Source of the DNA: an uncultured Dysosmobacter sp.
GTDB lineage: Bacteria; Bacillota; Clostridia; Oscillospirales; Oscillospiraceae
DNA length: 41,893 nucleotides
Assembly: GCA_934563745.1 (NCBI GenBank)
Contig: CAKTHE010000019.1
Coordinates: 1-41,893, forward strand
Reading direction: 5' to 3'
This document shows positions 9,176-17,160 of the stretch, one piece after another. Below the pieces are notes generated by a model. It was given only the letters and a program-made list of their open reading frames with translations, searched no databases and was not told the DNA's origin. Both the position numbers and the translations under genes were made by a program. Every line of letters starts with the position of its first letter. Position 1 is the stretch's first letter.

Positions 9176-10624
9176 ATGACCGAAAAGAAAGAATTGACCG
9201 CCGCAGAGCTGGAGGCTCAGGCGGATGCGCTTCTGGCCGCCGCAGACGCAGCCGAAGCCGCTTCCAAGGAGACTCCGCAGCCGGCCGCCAAGGCCGTAAA
9301 GGCCCGCTCCGCCCGGAAAAACGCCCCTGCGGAGCCGGCTGAGGCTGAGGGCGAAAAAGCCGCTGCGCCGCAGCTGGATGAAAAAACCATCGCCTCCCTG
9401 CCCGCCGCCGCGCTGATCGCTTCCAATGAAAAGCTCAAAGAGCTGCTGACCAAGGGCAAAAAGAAGGGCAAGCTGGACTCCGGCGAGCTGATGGAAACGC
9501 TGGATGACCTGAATCTGGAGGGCGACCAGATGGACCAGCTCTACGACTCGCTGGAAGCGCTGAGCATTGACATCAGCAACGACGAGGATATCCTCCCGGA
9601 CCTGGCCGACACCGAGCCTGCTGCAGAGGAGATCGCCGAGGTGGAGGAAGAGGAGCTGGTGGATCCCAACTCGCTGGTCAACAACTTCTCCATCGACGAC
9701 CCGGTCCGGATGTACCTCAAAGAAATCGGCAAGGTGCCTCTGCTCTCTCCGGATGAAGAGGTTGATCTGGCCCAGAAGATGTCGGACGGCGCCAAGGCCA
9801 AGCAGCGGCTGCAGGAGATGGAGCATCAGCGCGCCGCCGGCGAGGACCCTGGTCTGACCGCCGAGGAGATCACCCAGCTCAAGCGCCAGGTCTCGGCCGG
9901 TGAGCGGGCCAAGCAGAAGCTGGCCGAAGCCAACCTGCGTCTGGTCGTCTCCATTGCCAAGCGCTACGTCGGCCGCGGAATGCTGTTTCTGGACCTGATC
10001 CAGGAGGGCAATCTGGGTCTGATCAAGGCGGTTGAAAAGTTCGATTATACCAAGGGCTATAAGTTCTCCACCTATGCAACCTGGTGGATCCGTCAGGCCA
10101 TTACCCGGGCCATTGCCGACCAGGCCCGCACCATCCGGATCCCGGTCCATATGGTGGAGACCATCAACAAGGTCATCCGTGTCTCCCGCCAGCTGCTGCA
10201 GGAGCTGGGGCATGATCCCACGCCGGCAGAAATCTCCGCCGAAATGGGCATGCCGGTGGAAAAGGTCCGCGAGATCCTGAAAATCGCGCAGGAGCCCGTC
10301 TCTCTGGAGACCCCCATCGGTGAGGAGGAAGACTCGCACCTGGGCGACTTCATCCCCGACGAGGGCGCCTCGGAACCTTCGGAGGCCGCTTCCTTCACTT
10401 TGCTCAAAGAGCAGCTGATGGATGTCCTCTCCACACTGACGCCCCGGGAAGAAAAGGTTCTGAAGCTGCGCTTCGGCATCGAGGACGGCCGCTCCCGCAC
10501 GCTGGAAGAGGTGGGCAAGGAATTCAACGTCACCCGGGAGCGCATCCGTCAGATTGAGGCCAAGGCTCTTCGGAAGCTGCGACACCCCTCCCGCAGCAAA
10601 AAGCTGAAGGATTTTCTGAACTGA
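9176..10624 (+). CDS. rpoD: primary RNA polymerase sigma factor (sigma-70/SigA)
   Basis: The 482-residue protein has an Ala/Glu/Lys-rich low-complexity N-terminus (about 1-130), then the sigma-70 core: region 1.2 ([18 protein letters not shown]), region 2 with [17 protein letters not shown] and the -10-reading [19 protein letters not shown], region 3 ([12 protein letters not shown]), and region 4 with the [20 protein letters not shown] helix-turn-helix that reads the -35 box. It directs most growth-phase transcription and would use the TTGACA/TATAAT-like promoters listed here. It is co-transcribed with dnaG (ribosome site CTGGAGGAAAG) and ends at a strong terminator. The acidic low-complexity head is longer than that of B. 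subtilis SigA. Confidence 0.97.
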   Translation: MTEKKELTAAELEAQADALLAAADAAEAASKETPQPAAKAVKARSARKNAPAEPAEAEGEKAAAPQLDEKTIASLPAAALIASNEKLKELLTKGKKKGKLDSGELMETLDDLNLEGDQMDQLYDSLEALSIDISNDEDILPDLADTEPAAEEIAEVEEEELVDPNSLVNNFSIDDPVRMYLKEIGKVPLLSPDEEVDLAQKMSDGAKAKQRLQEMEHQRAAGEDPGLTAEEITQLKRQVSAGERAKQKLAEANLRLVVSIAKRYVGRGMLFLDLIQEGNLGLIKAVEKFDYTKGYKFSTYATWWIRQAITRAIADQARTIRIPVHMVETINKVIRVSRQLLQELGHDPTPAEISAEMGMPVEKVREILKIAQEPVSLETPIGEEEDSHLGDFIPDEGASEPSEAASFTLLKEQLMDVLSTLTPREEKVLKLRFGIEDGRSRTLEEVGKEFNVTRERIRQIEAKALRKLRHPSRSKKLKDFLN

Positions 10625-10663
10625 CCGCCGCCCCCACGCGCACCCGATCCGTCCTTTACAGGA

Positions 10664-10698
10664 AAAGCACCTGCGCCTTTAAGACGCAGGTGCTTTTT
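10664..10698 (+). terminator. intrinsic terminator of dnaG-rpoD
   Basis: A perfect 12-bp stem AAAGCACCTGCG/CGCAGGTGCTTT has a 9-base loop and runs into five T. It lies 40 bases after the rpoD stop. Confidence 0.9.
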
Positions 10699-10871
10699 GG
10701 GTTCCGCGCACGCTTCCCCCGGCCCGCAGATACAGCAGCAGCGCCCAAAGCCCGCAGTTTCGTTATCCGCGGGCCCTGCCGTCTCCGGAACCCCGGCCCG
10801 GCTGTGCAGCCCCCCTTCCCGCAGCGGAGTCCGCCCGGTCCAGGCGGCGGAAACTTCCCGGGAAAGAGTAC

Positions 10872-10900
10872 TTGTGTCCGGAGGAGAAAACGACTATACT
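10872..10900 (+). promoter_or_regulatory. promoter of the ppk2 gene
   Basis: A -35 TTGTGT (10872-10877) and a -10 TATACT (10895-10900) are 17 bases apart, about 33 bases before the start codon. Between the rpoD terminator and this promoter (10699-10871) I see no gene. Confidence 0.65.
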
Positions 10901-10933
10901 GAATTTATTATAGACTCAAAGAGGAGGTACCGC

Positions 10934-11809
10934 ATGCAAGCAGATGCGTTTCGTTTTGACGGCTCTCAGCGCTGCGAGCTGAGCAAGCTGGATACCAGCG
11001 TGGAAAAGGACACCGCCTTTAAAGAGCACTGCCTGGCGCAGACCCAGGCAAACCTTGCAAAGATGGCGCAGCTTCAGGATGCCTTTTATGCCGACGGACG
11101 CGAGGGGCTGATCGTGATCCTGCAGGCCATGGACGCCGCCGGAAAAGACAGCACCATCAAGCACGTGATGGCCGGGCTCAATCCCCAGGGCGTTCTGGTC
11201 CACAGCTTCAAGCAGCCCAGCAGTGAGGATCTGAGCCACGACTATCTCTGGCGCGTCAACCGCTGCCTTCCGCCCCGGGGCAGCATCGCGATCTTCAACC
11301 GCAGTTATTACGAGGATGTGCTGGCCGTGCAGATCCATGACCTGCACAAAACCTATCAAATGGCCCCGCGGACCCTGGAGGGCAGCAAGGAGGATTTTTT
11401 CCGAAAGCGCTACAGCCAGATCCGCGGCTATGAAGAGTACCTCTACGATAACAGCTACCGGGTCGTTAAGATCTTCCTGCATCTTTCCAAGGAAAAGCAG
11501 AAAGAGCGCTTTTTGGAGCGGATCGACACTCCGGAGAAAAACTGGAAGTTCTCCTCCGACGATCTGAAGGACCGGGCTCTGTTTGACCGGTATCAGGTGC
11601 TGTACAGCCAGGTGATCAGCGAAACCGCCACCCGGCACAGCCCCTGGTATGCCATCCCTGCAGACCGGAAGTGGTACACGCGTTTCCTCGTTTCACAGAT
11701 CGTACTGTCTTCCCTGGAGGCATGCTGCCATACGTACCCGTCCCTGTCCCCGCAGGCCCAGGCCGGGCTGGCCGACTGCCGCGCGCAGCTGGAGCGTGAA
11801 GCACACTGA
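10934..11809 (+). CDS. polyphosphate kinase 2 family protein
   Basis: The 291-residue protein carries the PPK2 fold: a Walker A-like QAMDAAGKDSTIKHVM near residue 61, the lid/Walker B region FNRSYYEDVLAVQIH near 120, and the basic KNWKFSSDDLKDR segment near 200. PPK2 enzymes move phosphate between inorganic polyphosphate and nucleotides, mostly phosphorylating NMP or NDP. The subclass cannot be fixed by eye. I chose ATG 10934 because GAGGAGG lies 6 bases upstream and the homologous region begins there; the longer open frame upstream crosses the promoter. No ppk1 or ppx gene is nearby. trmB follows 52 bases later. Confidence 0.88.
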   Translation: MQADAFRFDGSQRCELSKLDTSVEKDTAFKEHCLAQTQANLAKMAQLQDAFYADGREGLIVILQAMDAAGKDSTIKHVMAGLNPQGVLVHSFKQPSSEDLSHDYLWRVNRCLPPRGSIAIFNRSYYEDVLAVQIHDLHKTYQMAPRTLEGSKEDFFRKRYSQIRGYEEYLYDNSYRVVKIFLHLSKEKQKERFLERIDTPEKNWKFSSDDLKDRALFDRYQVLYSQVISETATRHSPWYAIPADRKWYTRFLVSQIVLSSLEACCHTYPSLSPQAQAGLADCRAQLEREAH

Positions 11810-11861
11810 CGCTGCACCGCCAAAGGGCTTTTTCCATGACAAAAAGGAGGCTTCCCCCACT

Positions 11862-12599
11862 ATGCGTATGCGTAAAAAGAAAAATCTGATCCCCCGTATG
11901 GAGCGTTGCTCCGCCTGCCTGATCCAGGACCCCTACTCCATGCCCGGCACCTGGCGCTCCCTGATGCCACAGGCCCGTGAGCTGCGGCTGGAGCTGGGCT
12001 GCGGAAAGGGCCGCTTTACCGCCCTGACGGCAAAAGAAGAGCCGGATGTCCTGTTCATCGCCGTGGAAAAGGTGCCCGACGCCATGGTCATCGCCATGGA
12101 ACGCTGCACCGCCGAAGGGCTGCACAATGTCTTTTTTGTGGACTGCGACGCCGATCAGCTTCCCTATCTGTTCGCTCCCGGTGAGGTGGACCGGATCTAT
12201 CTGAACTTTTCCGACCCCTGGCCCAGCAAGCGGCACGCCAAGCGCCGCCTGACCCACGGCAACTTCCTGCGTCTCTACCGGAAGGTGCTGAAGCCGGGCG
12301 GACAGATCCATTTTAAAACCGACAACGAAGGGCTGTTTGCCTTTTCCTTAGAAGAGATCCCCCAGTTTGGCTTCACCCTTTCCGAGGTCACCCATAACCT
12401 TCATGAGGCCGGCCCCGTGGGGGTCATGACGGATTACGAGGCAAAATTCTATGAGCAGGGTCTGCCCATTCACCGGCTGGTTGCCACGATGGAACCGTGG
12501 TCCGATCCGGAGGAAGAGGCCGCCGCAGAGGGGGAAGCCGCCGCACGCGCGGAGGACACCTCTTCCGCGGAGGGAACGGCGCCGGCGGAGAAGCCCTGA
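11862..12599 (+). CDS. trmB: tRNA (guanine-N7-)-methyltransferase
   Basis: The 245-residue protein has the SAM-binding motif LRLELGCGKGRFTALTA near residue 43, IAVEKVPDAM, the signature YLNFSDPWPSKRHAKRRL near 113-130 and FKTDNEGLFAFSL. It makes m7G46 in the tRNA variable loop. The start follows AAAAAGGAGG by 11 bases; a second in-frame ATG is two codons later. The last 30 residues are an acidic Ala/Glu-rich tail that the usual TrmB lacks; it resembles the N-terminal low-complexity part of the RpoD encoded nearby and is probably disordered. It ends at a terminator shared with rplT. Confidence 0.94.
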   Translation: MRMRKKKNLIPRMERCSACLIQDPYSMPGTWRSLMPQARELRLELGCGKGRFTALTAKEEPDVLFIAVEKVPDAMVIAMERCTAEGLHNVFFVDCDADQLPYLFAPGEVDRIYLNFSDPWPSKRHAKRRLTHGNFLRLYRKVLKPGGQIHFKTDNEGLFAFSLEEIPQFGFTLSEVTHNLHEAGPVGVMTDYEAKFYEQGLPIHRLVATMEPWSDPEEEAAAEGEAAARAEDTSSAEGTAPAEKP

Positions 12600-12636
12600 T
12601 CCCCTTCTGTTCCGCTTTTGCCCGTCCTGCGATCAT

Positions 12637-12672
12637 AAAAAAAGCGTCCCGCTTCCGCGGGACGCTTTTTTT
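12637..12672. terminator. bidirectional terminator between trmB and rplT
   Basis: A perfect 16-bp inverted repeat (AAAAAAAGCGTCCCGC and its complement) has a TTCC loop. Seven T end each arm, so it terminates both convergent operons. Confidence 0.93.
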
Positions 12673-12685
12673 ATGGACAGCGATC

Positions 12686-13036
12686 TTACGCCTTCTTGGC
12701 AATCTCAACCAGCTGCGTGAACGCAGCCGCATCCTGAACAGCCAGCTCCGCAAGCATCTTGCGGTTAATCTCGATGCCGGCAGTCTTCAGGCCATGCATG
12801 AACGTGGAATAATTCATGCCGTTCATCTTGCAGGCCGCAGAAATGCGGGTGATCCACAACTGACGGAAATCTCTCTTCTTCAGGCGACGGCCGGTGTAGG
12901 CATAGCTCAGGGACTTCATCACTGCCTCATTGGCAATTCTGAAGTGCTTGGACTTATCGCCCCAATATCCCTTCGCCAGCTTCAGGGTTCTGTTTCTTCT
13001 TTTGCGCGTCATCATCGCGCCCTTAACTCTAGCCAT
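12686..13036 (-). CDS. rplT: 50S ribosomal protein L20
   Basis: The 116-residue protein has the family's N-terminal basic helix ([20 protein letters not shown]) and the [20 protein letters not shown] and [14 protein letters not shown] segments. L20 is an early assembly protein that binds 23S rRNA, and in Bacillus and E. coli it also represses its own operon through the leader RNA. It is the last gene of infC-rpmI-rplT, with a GGAGG site before the start and a strong shared terminator after it. Confidence 0.97.
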   Translation of the reverse strand: MARVKGAMMTRKRRNRTLKLAKGYWGDKSKHFRIANEAVMKSLSYAYTGRRLKKRDFRQLWITRISAACKMNGMNYSTFMHGLKTAGIEINRKMLAELAVQDAAAFTQLVEIAKKA

Positions 13037-13071
13037 TGTGATTAGCCTCCTATTCTAAACGTAATCGTATC

Positions 13072-13269
13072 TTACTTGTAAGGGATCATCTTGCGGATCG
13101 CATCCACATTCGTGGTGTCCGCATAGCCGCCCGTGCGCAGACGACGAGTACGTTTGGTGTCCTTCTTGGTGAGGATGTGGCTCTTAAAAGCCTTGGCGCG
13201 CTTGACCTTGCCGCTCTTGGTCAGGTTAAATCTCTTCTTGGCACCGCTGTGGGTTTTCAGTTTCGGCAT
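13072..13269 (-). CDS. rpmI: 50S ribosomal protein L35
   Basis: The 65-residue protein has the full L35 pattern [20 protein letters not shown] and a C-terminal [15 protein letters not shown] stretch ending near MIPYK. It is a small basic component of the large ribosomal subunit. It lies between infC (40 bases) and rplT (35 bases), with a good GGAAGGAG ribosome site, as in most bacteria. Confidence 0.97.
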   Translation of the reverse strand: MPKLKTHSGAKKRFNLTKSGKVKRAKAFKSHILTKKDTKRTRRLRTGGYADTTNVDAIRKMIPYK

Positions 13270-13309
13270 AATTGAAATCTCCTTCCGTACGTTTCAAACA
13301 AGAACTTTT

Positions 13310-13828
13310 TTACTTTCCGCTTTTGGGTGAGAGGAAAATCGACATATTGCGGCCTTCCAGCTTTGCCGGTTTGTCCAGCGCGGCCGTTTCCGCACACTGC
13401 TGCGCAAACCGATCCAGCAGGCCCCGGCCAATATCCGTATGGGCCATCTCACGGCCGCGGAAGCGCACCGTAACCTTTACGCGGTTTCCATCGGCAATGA
13501 ACTTCTGCGCATTTTTGAGCTTCGTGTTGAAGTCTCCCACGTCAATTCCCGGAGACATCCGAATCTCCTTGATCTCGACCACATGCTGATTTTTCCGGGC
13601 TTCCTTTTCCCGCTTGCTCTGCTCAAAGCGGAACTTGCCGTAGTTCATCAGCTTGCACACAGGCGGCGTCGCCTGCGGGGAATTCTTCACCAGATCCAGC
13701 CCTGCCTCGTCGGCGATCCGCAGCGCTTCGGCCGGTGCCATGATACCAAGCTGCTCGCCATCTGCCCCGATCAGCCGGATCTCCTTGTCACTAATCTCTT
13801 CGTTCAGTTCATGCACTAAGTTACTAAT
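13310..13828 (-). CDS. infC: translation initiation factor IF-3, with an AUU start codon
   Basis: The 172-residue protein has LNEEISDKEIRLIGADGEQLG at the N-terminus, the linker KLMNYGKFRFEQSKREKEARK and the C-terminal EIRMSPGIDVGDFNTKLKNA. IF-3 keeps ribosomal subunits apart and checks the start codon. I place the start at ATT 13828: GGAGG lies 10 bases upstream and the conserved sequence begins a few codons later. The only other start is a TTG at 13858, but then the ribosome site would lie inside the coding sequence. AUU is the classic infC start and lets IF-3 limit its own synthesis. The leader holds an attenuator. Confidence 0.93.
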   Translation of the reverse strand: MSNLVHELNEEISDKEIRLIGADGEQLGIMAPAEALRIADEAGLDLVKNSPQATPPVCKLMNYGKFRFEQSKREKEARKNQHVVEIKEIRMSPGIDVGDFNTKLKNAQKFIADGNRVKVTVRFRGREMAHTDIGRGLLDRFAQQCAETAALDKPAKLEGRNMSIFLSPKSGK

Positions 13829-13978
13829 AGTCGAAGCACCTCCGTCTGAAAATAACAAAACGCGGACACCTCGTCAGCATCCGCGCAGCAAAAAAACACC
13901 TTCCGGTGAATTTCCCTTTGTAAACCTCTTCGCTTTGCTGGAGGTGAGGCGGATGCAGCCAGCCTTCTTTGTTTTGCA
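13829..13978 (-). promoter_or_regulatory. infC leader RNA, L20-leader-like attenuator
   Basis: About 150 bases separate the promoter from the infC start. The leader holds CACCTCC (complement of 13940-13946), which can pair exactly with the GGAGGTG ribosome site of infC (13837-13843). A small CACC/GGTG hairpin followed by seven T lies near 13897-13913. A CGCGGA/TCCGCG terminator stem ends in TTTTGTTATTTT (13849-13885), just before the ribosome site. This matches the design of the L20-responsive leader of Bacillus infC-rpmI-rplT. That L20 is the ligand here is inference from gene content. Confidence 0.65.
13849..13885 (-). terminator. attenuator terminator in the infC leader
   Basis: A 6-bp stem CGCGGA/TCCGCG with a 13-base loop is followed on the minus strand by TTTTGTTATTTT. 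It lies directly upstream of the infC ribosome site, so it would stop transcription before the operon unless it is prevented from forming. Confidence 0.65.
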
Positions 13979-13983
13979 GATGT

Positions 13984-14012
13984 ATTTTAGCAGATCCAGG
14001 CGGCCCTGTCAA
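13984..14012 (-). promoter_or_regulatory. strong sigma-A promoter of infC-rpmI-rplT
   Basis: On the minus strand, a perfect -35 TTGACA (14007-14012), a 17-base spacer and -10 TAAAAT (13984-13989), with an A-rich stretch upstream. Confidence 0.85.
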
Positions 14013-14054
14013 CTACTTTTTTGGTTTTTCCTTCCCTGCCGCCCGCTTCGGTCC

Positions 14055-14085
14055 GGTATATTTTTTCTCCATTCCGGCCAGACTA
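14055..14085 (+). promoter_or_regulatory. forespore (sigma-F/sigma-G type) promoter candidate
   Basis: GTATA (14056-14060), 18 bases, then CAGACTA (14079-14085) fits the Bacillus sigma-G pattern GHATR-18-CATNHTA with one mismatch. The same bases read as GTATA-15-GGCCAGACTA, which fits the sigma-F -10 pattern GGNNANAHTR. It lies about 20 bases before the AAAGGAGGTG site of the Gln/Asn-rich gene. The consensus patterns are from memory of B. subtilis work. Confidence 0.5.
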
Positions 14086-14121
14086 GGCCTTGTATTCCTA
14101 TGCGGAAAGGAGGTGTGCTGC

Positions 14122-14241
14122 ATGCCCCAGAATAACCGCGAGCGCGACCAGAAGGAAAACCGTCAGCAGAACCAGAACAAGCAGAATCAGGACCGGGAGC
14201 AGAATCAGAACCAGAACCAGAACAAACAGAACCAGCGCTGA
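14122..14241 (+). CDS. 39-residue Gln/Asn-rich small protein, possible spore protein
   Basis: The product starts MPQNNRERDQKEN and continues as QNQN/KQNQ repeats; about two thirds of it is Gln or Asn, the rest mostly Arg, Lys, Glu and Asp, with no hydrophobic core. The reality of the gene is supported by a near-perfect AAAGGAGGTG ribosome site 7 bases before ATG 14122, a forespore-like promoter, and a long hairpin 5 bases after the stop. I do not recognise the family. Its composition recalls gamma-type small acid-soluble spore proteins, but the NAQQVRKQN-like repeat is absent, so a spore role is inference. It is too short for many gene callers. Confidence 0.7.
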   Translation: MPQNNRERDQKENRQQNQNKQNQDREQNQNQNQNKQNQR

Positions 14242-14246
14242 ACGAA

Positions 14247-14280
14247 CAGGAAGGAGGAGACGTCGGTCTCCTCCTTCCTG
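14247..14280. terminator. 15-bp perfect hairpin between convergent genes
   Basis: CAGGAAGGAGGAGAC (14247-14261) pairs perfectly with 14266-14280 around a GTCG loop. It lies between the Gln/Asn-rich gene and the SLH-lysozyme gene. T tracts are weak on both sides, but the stem is very stable and probably terminates both. Confidence 0.7.
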
Positions 14281-14282
14281 CT

Positions 14283-15893
14283 TTACTTCAGGAACTGGAT
14301 GCTCATGTCCACCTTTCCGGAAATTCCGGGCACCGCGGCGCTGGATGTATACTGCCAGTAATCCATGGCGTAATAAAGCGTCGGATAGCTGGAGCTGTAT
14401 TCCGGGAACCAGATCCCATACGAATAGAGCTGCTCCAGATCATATTTCATATAGCTGACGTATTTGCTGGCGTACAGCAGTGCGTCATAGCCGGCTTCCT
14501 CGATCCTCTGGCAGAAGGCCTTGGCGCAGGCCGTGGCCATTTCCGGCTCGATGCCGTACACCCGGTACGACGCATTTCCCATCTCCCAGTCATACGCCAC
14601 CGGACCGTCGATCCGATACCCCTGCTCCTCCAGCTCCTGCAGCCGCTCCAGGACATAGTCCGCCTCTTCGACGGCCTCCTCCACCGTAATGGCCTGCGAG
14701 AAGAAGTAGACGCCGGTCTCCAGCCCCGCATCCAGGGCGCCGGCAACATTCTGCCGGTAAAACGCGTCAGACATGATCGTGCCGGTGGTGTAGCCCCGCA
14801 GCCCCAAACGGACAAAGGCAAATTCGATCCCGGACTGTGCCGCCGCCTCCCAGTCGATCGTCTGGTCCACTGTGTTGTTGCGGTTCTGATACGCCGAGAC
14901 ATCCACGCCCAAACGCGTACGCCGGGAGCCGGAATAGCTCATCCAGTTATTTTCATCCCGGCTGAACTCGCCATCCCGGTGGGGATTCACCGGAATGCCC
15001 TTGGCGATGGGAATCTTTTTCCCGCTGTAGGAAATGTAATCCTCCGGTTCCGTCGGTTCTTCCGGCTCCGCCGGCTTCACCGGGTCCTTGACGGTGATCA
15101 CGGTCGGCGTAATATCGCTGAAATTGCGCAGCTCCCCGCCGATGGTCACATTTTTCAGCGTCACGGAATCCACGATCCCCGGCGCCAGGATCAGATCCCC
15201 GGAGATCCGCATATTCTCCAGCGAGGCTCCGTCCTGGGCATTGATCATCAGCGTCCCGTCAATATCTTCGCAGTAGACCCCACTGCTTTGATACAAAACG
15301 CCTACCATGTGGTTGAGGACGTTCACGATCTCCGCCCGGGTGATCGGCTCCGTCGGACGGAAGCGGGCAGAGTCCGGCTCCGCCAGGTACCCCTTCTGCT
15401 TCATCGCCGCCACATAGCCCCGGGCATAGGCCGCGATCTCCGCTTCGTCCTCGTAATCCGGCGTCTGGTCCGACGCCCGGATGCCGAAGGCCCGGCCAAT
15501 CATGGTAATCGCCTGCTGACGGGTAATGGAGGCGTCCGTCAGGGCCTTCCCCTCATTCCCCAGATAAACGCCGGCAGCGTTCAGCTTCAAAATGGCGTCC
15601 TCCCAATACGTTCCCTTTGTATCCGTAAAGGTGGACTCCGCCGCGATCTTCTGGAACTGCATAAACCGGTCCAGGATCCCGGCAAAGGCTCCCCGCGTAA
15701 TGGACGCATCCGGGTGAAAGCTTCCGTCTTCATAGCCGCGGATGATCCCGTATTCCCCGCTCCATTTGTCAATGGCCCCAGAGGCCCAGTGCCCCTGGGT
15801 GTCCGAAAAAGCAGCGCCGGCACCGCCCGGCAGGACCACAGCCGCCGCCAAGGACAGGGCGATCATTCTCTGTTTCAGTCGATTTTTGTGCAT
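14283..15893 (-). CDS. SLH-domain glycoside hydrolase family 25 (lysozyme-like) protein
   Basis: The 536-residue secreted protein has a signal peptide (about 1-27, KRLKQRM-type basic start then a hydrophobic stretch ending GGAGA). Three SLH modules follow (about 28-205; FSDTQGHWASGAIDKW, the YWEDAILKLNAAGVYLG region, ITRAEIVNVLNHM). After a beta-rich segment and a PEEPTEPED linker comes a GH25 domain (about 326-530) with GVDVSAYQ, IDWEAAAQSGIEFAFVRLG and the acidic AYDWE near 433. GH25 enzymes cut MurNAc-GlcNAc bonds in peptidoglycan. SLH modules tether proteins to secondary wall polymers, so it is likely a wall-bound muramidase. It has a strong promoter of its own. Confidence 0.9.
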   Translation of the reverse strand: MHKNRLKQRMIALSLAAAVVLPGGAGAAFSDTQGHWASGAIDKWSGEYGIIRGYEDGSFHPDASITRGAFAGILDRFMQFQKIAAESTFTDTKGTYWEDAILKLNAAGVYLGNEGKALTDASITRQQAITMIGRAFGIRASDQTPDYEDEAEIAAYARGYVAAMKQKGYLAEPDSARFRPTEPITRAEIVNVLNHMVGVLYQSSGVYCEDIDGTLMINAQDGASLENMRISGDLILAPGIVDSVTLKNVTIGGELRNFSDITPTVITVKDPVKPAEPEEPTEPEDYISYSGKKIPIAKGIPVNPHRDGEFSRDENNWMSYSGSRRTRLGVDVSAYQNRNNTVDQTIDWEAAAQSGIEFAFVRLGLRGYTTGTIMSDAFYRQNVAGALDAGLETGVYFFSQAITVEEAVEEADYVLERLQELEEQGYRIDGPVAYDWEMGNASYRVYGIEPEMATACAKAFCQRIEEAGYDALLYASKYVSYMKYDLEQLYSYGIWFPEYSSSYPTLYYAMDYWQYTSSAAVPGISGKVDMSIQFLK

Positions 15894-15998
15894 AACGTCC
15901 CTTTCCCGTTTCTATATTTAAACCGGCAGAAAGCCCCCGGTCCCGCTCCGCGTTTTCGGCAGGATCCGTCCGCTTTCCGCAAAATTCCGCTTGGCTTT

Positions 15999-16027
15999 AT
16001 TATATCCGAGGGGCTTCAGGCGGTCAA
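15999..16027 (-). promoter_or_regulatory. strong promoter of the SLH-lysozyme gene
   Basis: On the minus strand, -35 TTGACC (16022-16027), a 17-base spacer and a perfect -10 TATAAT (15999-16004). It leaves a leader of about 100 bases with no obvious terminator. Confidence 0.8.
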
Positions 16028-16130
16028 TAGAAAAGTTATGTAAACGTCCCTTTTCCCGTTCTCTTTTTCAAGACGCAGCCGCCTTCCCTTTGGTTCCGGG
16101 GCAGGCGGCCTTATTTCCAAAAATCCGGCG

Positions 16131-16898
16131 TCATCGGATAGGCAGAATGACCTGCGTAATGAACTTGCCCGGATCCTTATGCTGCGGCGGTCCCTCCAGA
16201 TAGGTGTGGCGCAGCGTGCCCAGCGGCGTCAGGCCGTGTTCCCCGGCATACTCCAGAAGCTGCCGTCCCACAGCGGGCAGCTCCTTATAGGCTCCGTGGT
16301 GATAGATGCAAACCGCGCGCATGGCGGGAATCGTCTCGACCGCCTCTCCCGTACTGTCCTGAGGAACCGCCACGCAGAACGATACCTCGTCGGGCTGTTC
16401 CAGGTCGTATTCCGTGAAGTACATCCGCCGGGTAATATCGGTGCCATAGGCCCGCATGGCCTCCAGCGCCGTATTGCGGAGCAGCACGGTCCGCTCGGCG
16501 ACCGTTGCGCTGTGATAGCTGCGGCGATATACCCGCTGCGGCGGCAGGGAAACCTCCTTGACCTGCGCCGAGGTGCTCTTCGAGCGCTCGTAAAGCTTTT
16601 CAATGTTGAGGTTCAGCTCATCCCGCATGCGCTCCAGGCGGCGGATGAGGGGCATCAGATCCGCCGAATCGTTGAAATAATCCCGGATCTCGTCCAGCGT
16701 CAGCCCCAGATTCTGCAGACTGCGGATGCTGCGCAGCTTGGTGAAGGTGTCGATGCTGTAAAAGCGGTTGCCGCTGGATGCGTCCCTGCCGTCCGGTTCG
16801 ATCAGTCCCCGCTCTTCATAATGGAGGATGATGCGGCGGGTCACCCCCAGCGCCTTGGCAATTTCACCAATGGAAAACAGATTTTTATTGCTTTTCAT
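16131..16898 (-). CDS. MerR family transcriptional regulator with GyrI-like effector domain
   Basis: The 255-residue protein has an N-terminal MerR winged helix (FSIGEIAKALGVTRRIILHYEERGLIEP), a dimerisation helix (about 85-115), and a C-terminal 140-residue part with VCIYHHGAYKELP and ending ITQVILPIR, typical of GyrI-like small-molecule-binding domains of BltR/BmrR-type multidrug sensors. It probably binds a drug-like or lipophilic ligand and controls a nearby gene or itself. Its start has an AGGTGAAA site. It is divergent from the 1063-residue SLH protein, and a perfect 16-bp palindrome lies between them. A weak GCCGCCT/AGGCGGC hairpin near 16077-16110 follows the gene. Confidence 0.88.
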   Translation of the reverse strand: MKSNKNLFSIGEIAKALGVTRRIILHYEERGLIEPDGRDASSGNRFYSIDTFTKLRSIRSLQNLGLTLDEIRDYFNDSADLMPLIRRLERMRDELNLNIEKLYERSKSTSAQVKEVSLPPQRVYRRSYHSATVAERTVLLRNTALEAMRAYGTDITRRMYFTEYDLEQPDEVSFCVAVPQDSTGEAVETIPAMRAVCIYHHGAYKELPAVGRQLLEYAGEHGLTPLGTLRHTYLEGPPQHKDPGKFITQVILPIR

Positions 16899-16932
16899 AA
16901 AATTTCACCTGAATCGAAAAAAATGCTTGCAT

Positions 16933-16948
16933 CGTACATCGATGTACG
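16933..16948. promoter_or_regulatory. perfect 16-bp palindrome, likely MerR operator
   Basis: CGTACATCGATGTACG is perfectly self-complementary and lies between merR and the divergent SLH gene. It begins about 12 bases downstream of a minus-strand -10 TATAAT (16961-16966; -35 TTGCAT at 16983-16988, 16-base spacer) that would drive merR. On the plus strand it lies upstream of a possible -10 TATACT (16963-16968). Binding by this MerR protein is inference from position. Confidence 0.55.
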
Positions 16949-17066
16949 GTGTACGCTGTCATTATACTGAAAGTGAGCGAAAATGCAAGTGGAACAGACA
17001 TTTGTAACAACATCTGTCCGGTGCTTTCGCTTATCCGCGAAAAAAGGAATCGAGAAGGTCATGATC

Positions 17067-17107
17067 CGGGAGCGCGCTCCCGGATCCTCCGTGCACGGAG
17101 GATTTTT
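17067..17107 (+). terminator. tandem hairpins with T tract in the leader of the SLH beta-helix gene
   Basis: A palindrome CGGGAGCGCGCTCCCG (17067-17082) is followed by the perfect palindrome ATCCTCCGTGCACGGAGGAT (17084-17103) running into five T. No gene is seen upstream on this strand, so it lies in the leader of the gene starting at 17161 and may act as an attenuator. Confidence 0.6.
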
Positions 17108-17160
17108 CCCCTTCCTGCCTTCCGCGGCGGCACAAAAGAGAAAACGAGGAGGAACACGCT

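Noticed and set aside
14122..14241. Direct repeats of the CAG/AAC type suggesting a CRISPR or tandem repeat locus
   Set aside because: The repeats are codon repeats of a Gln/Asn-rich small gene, without spacers.
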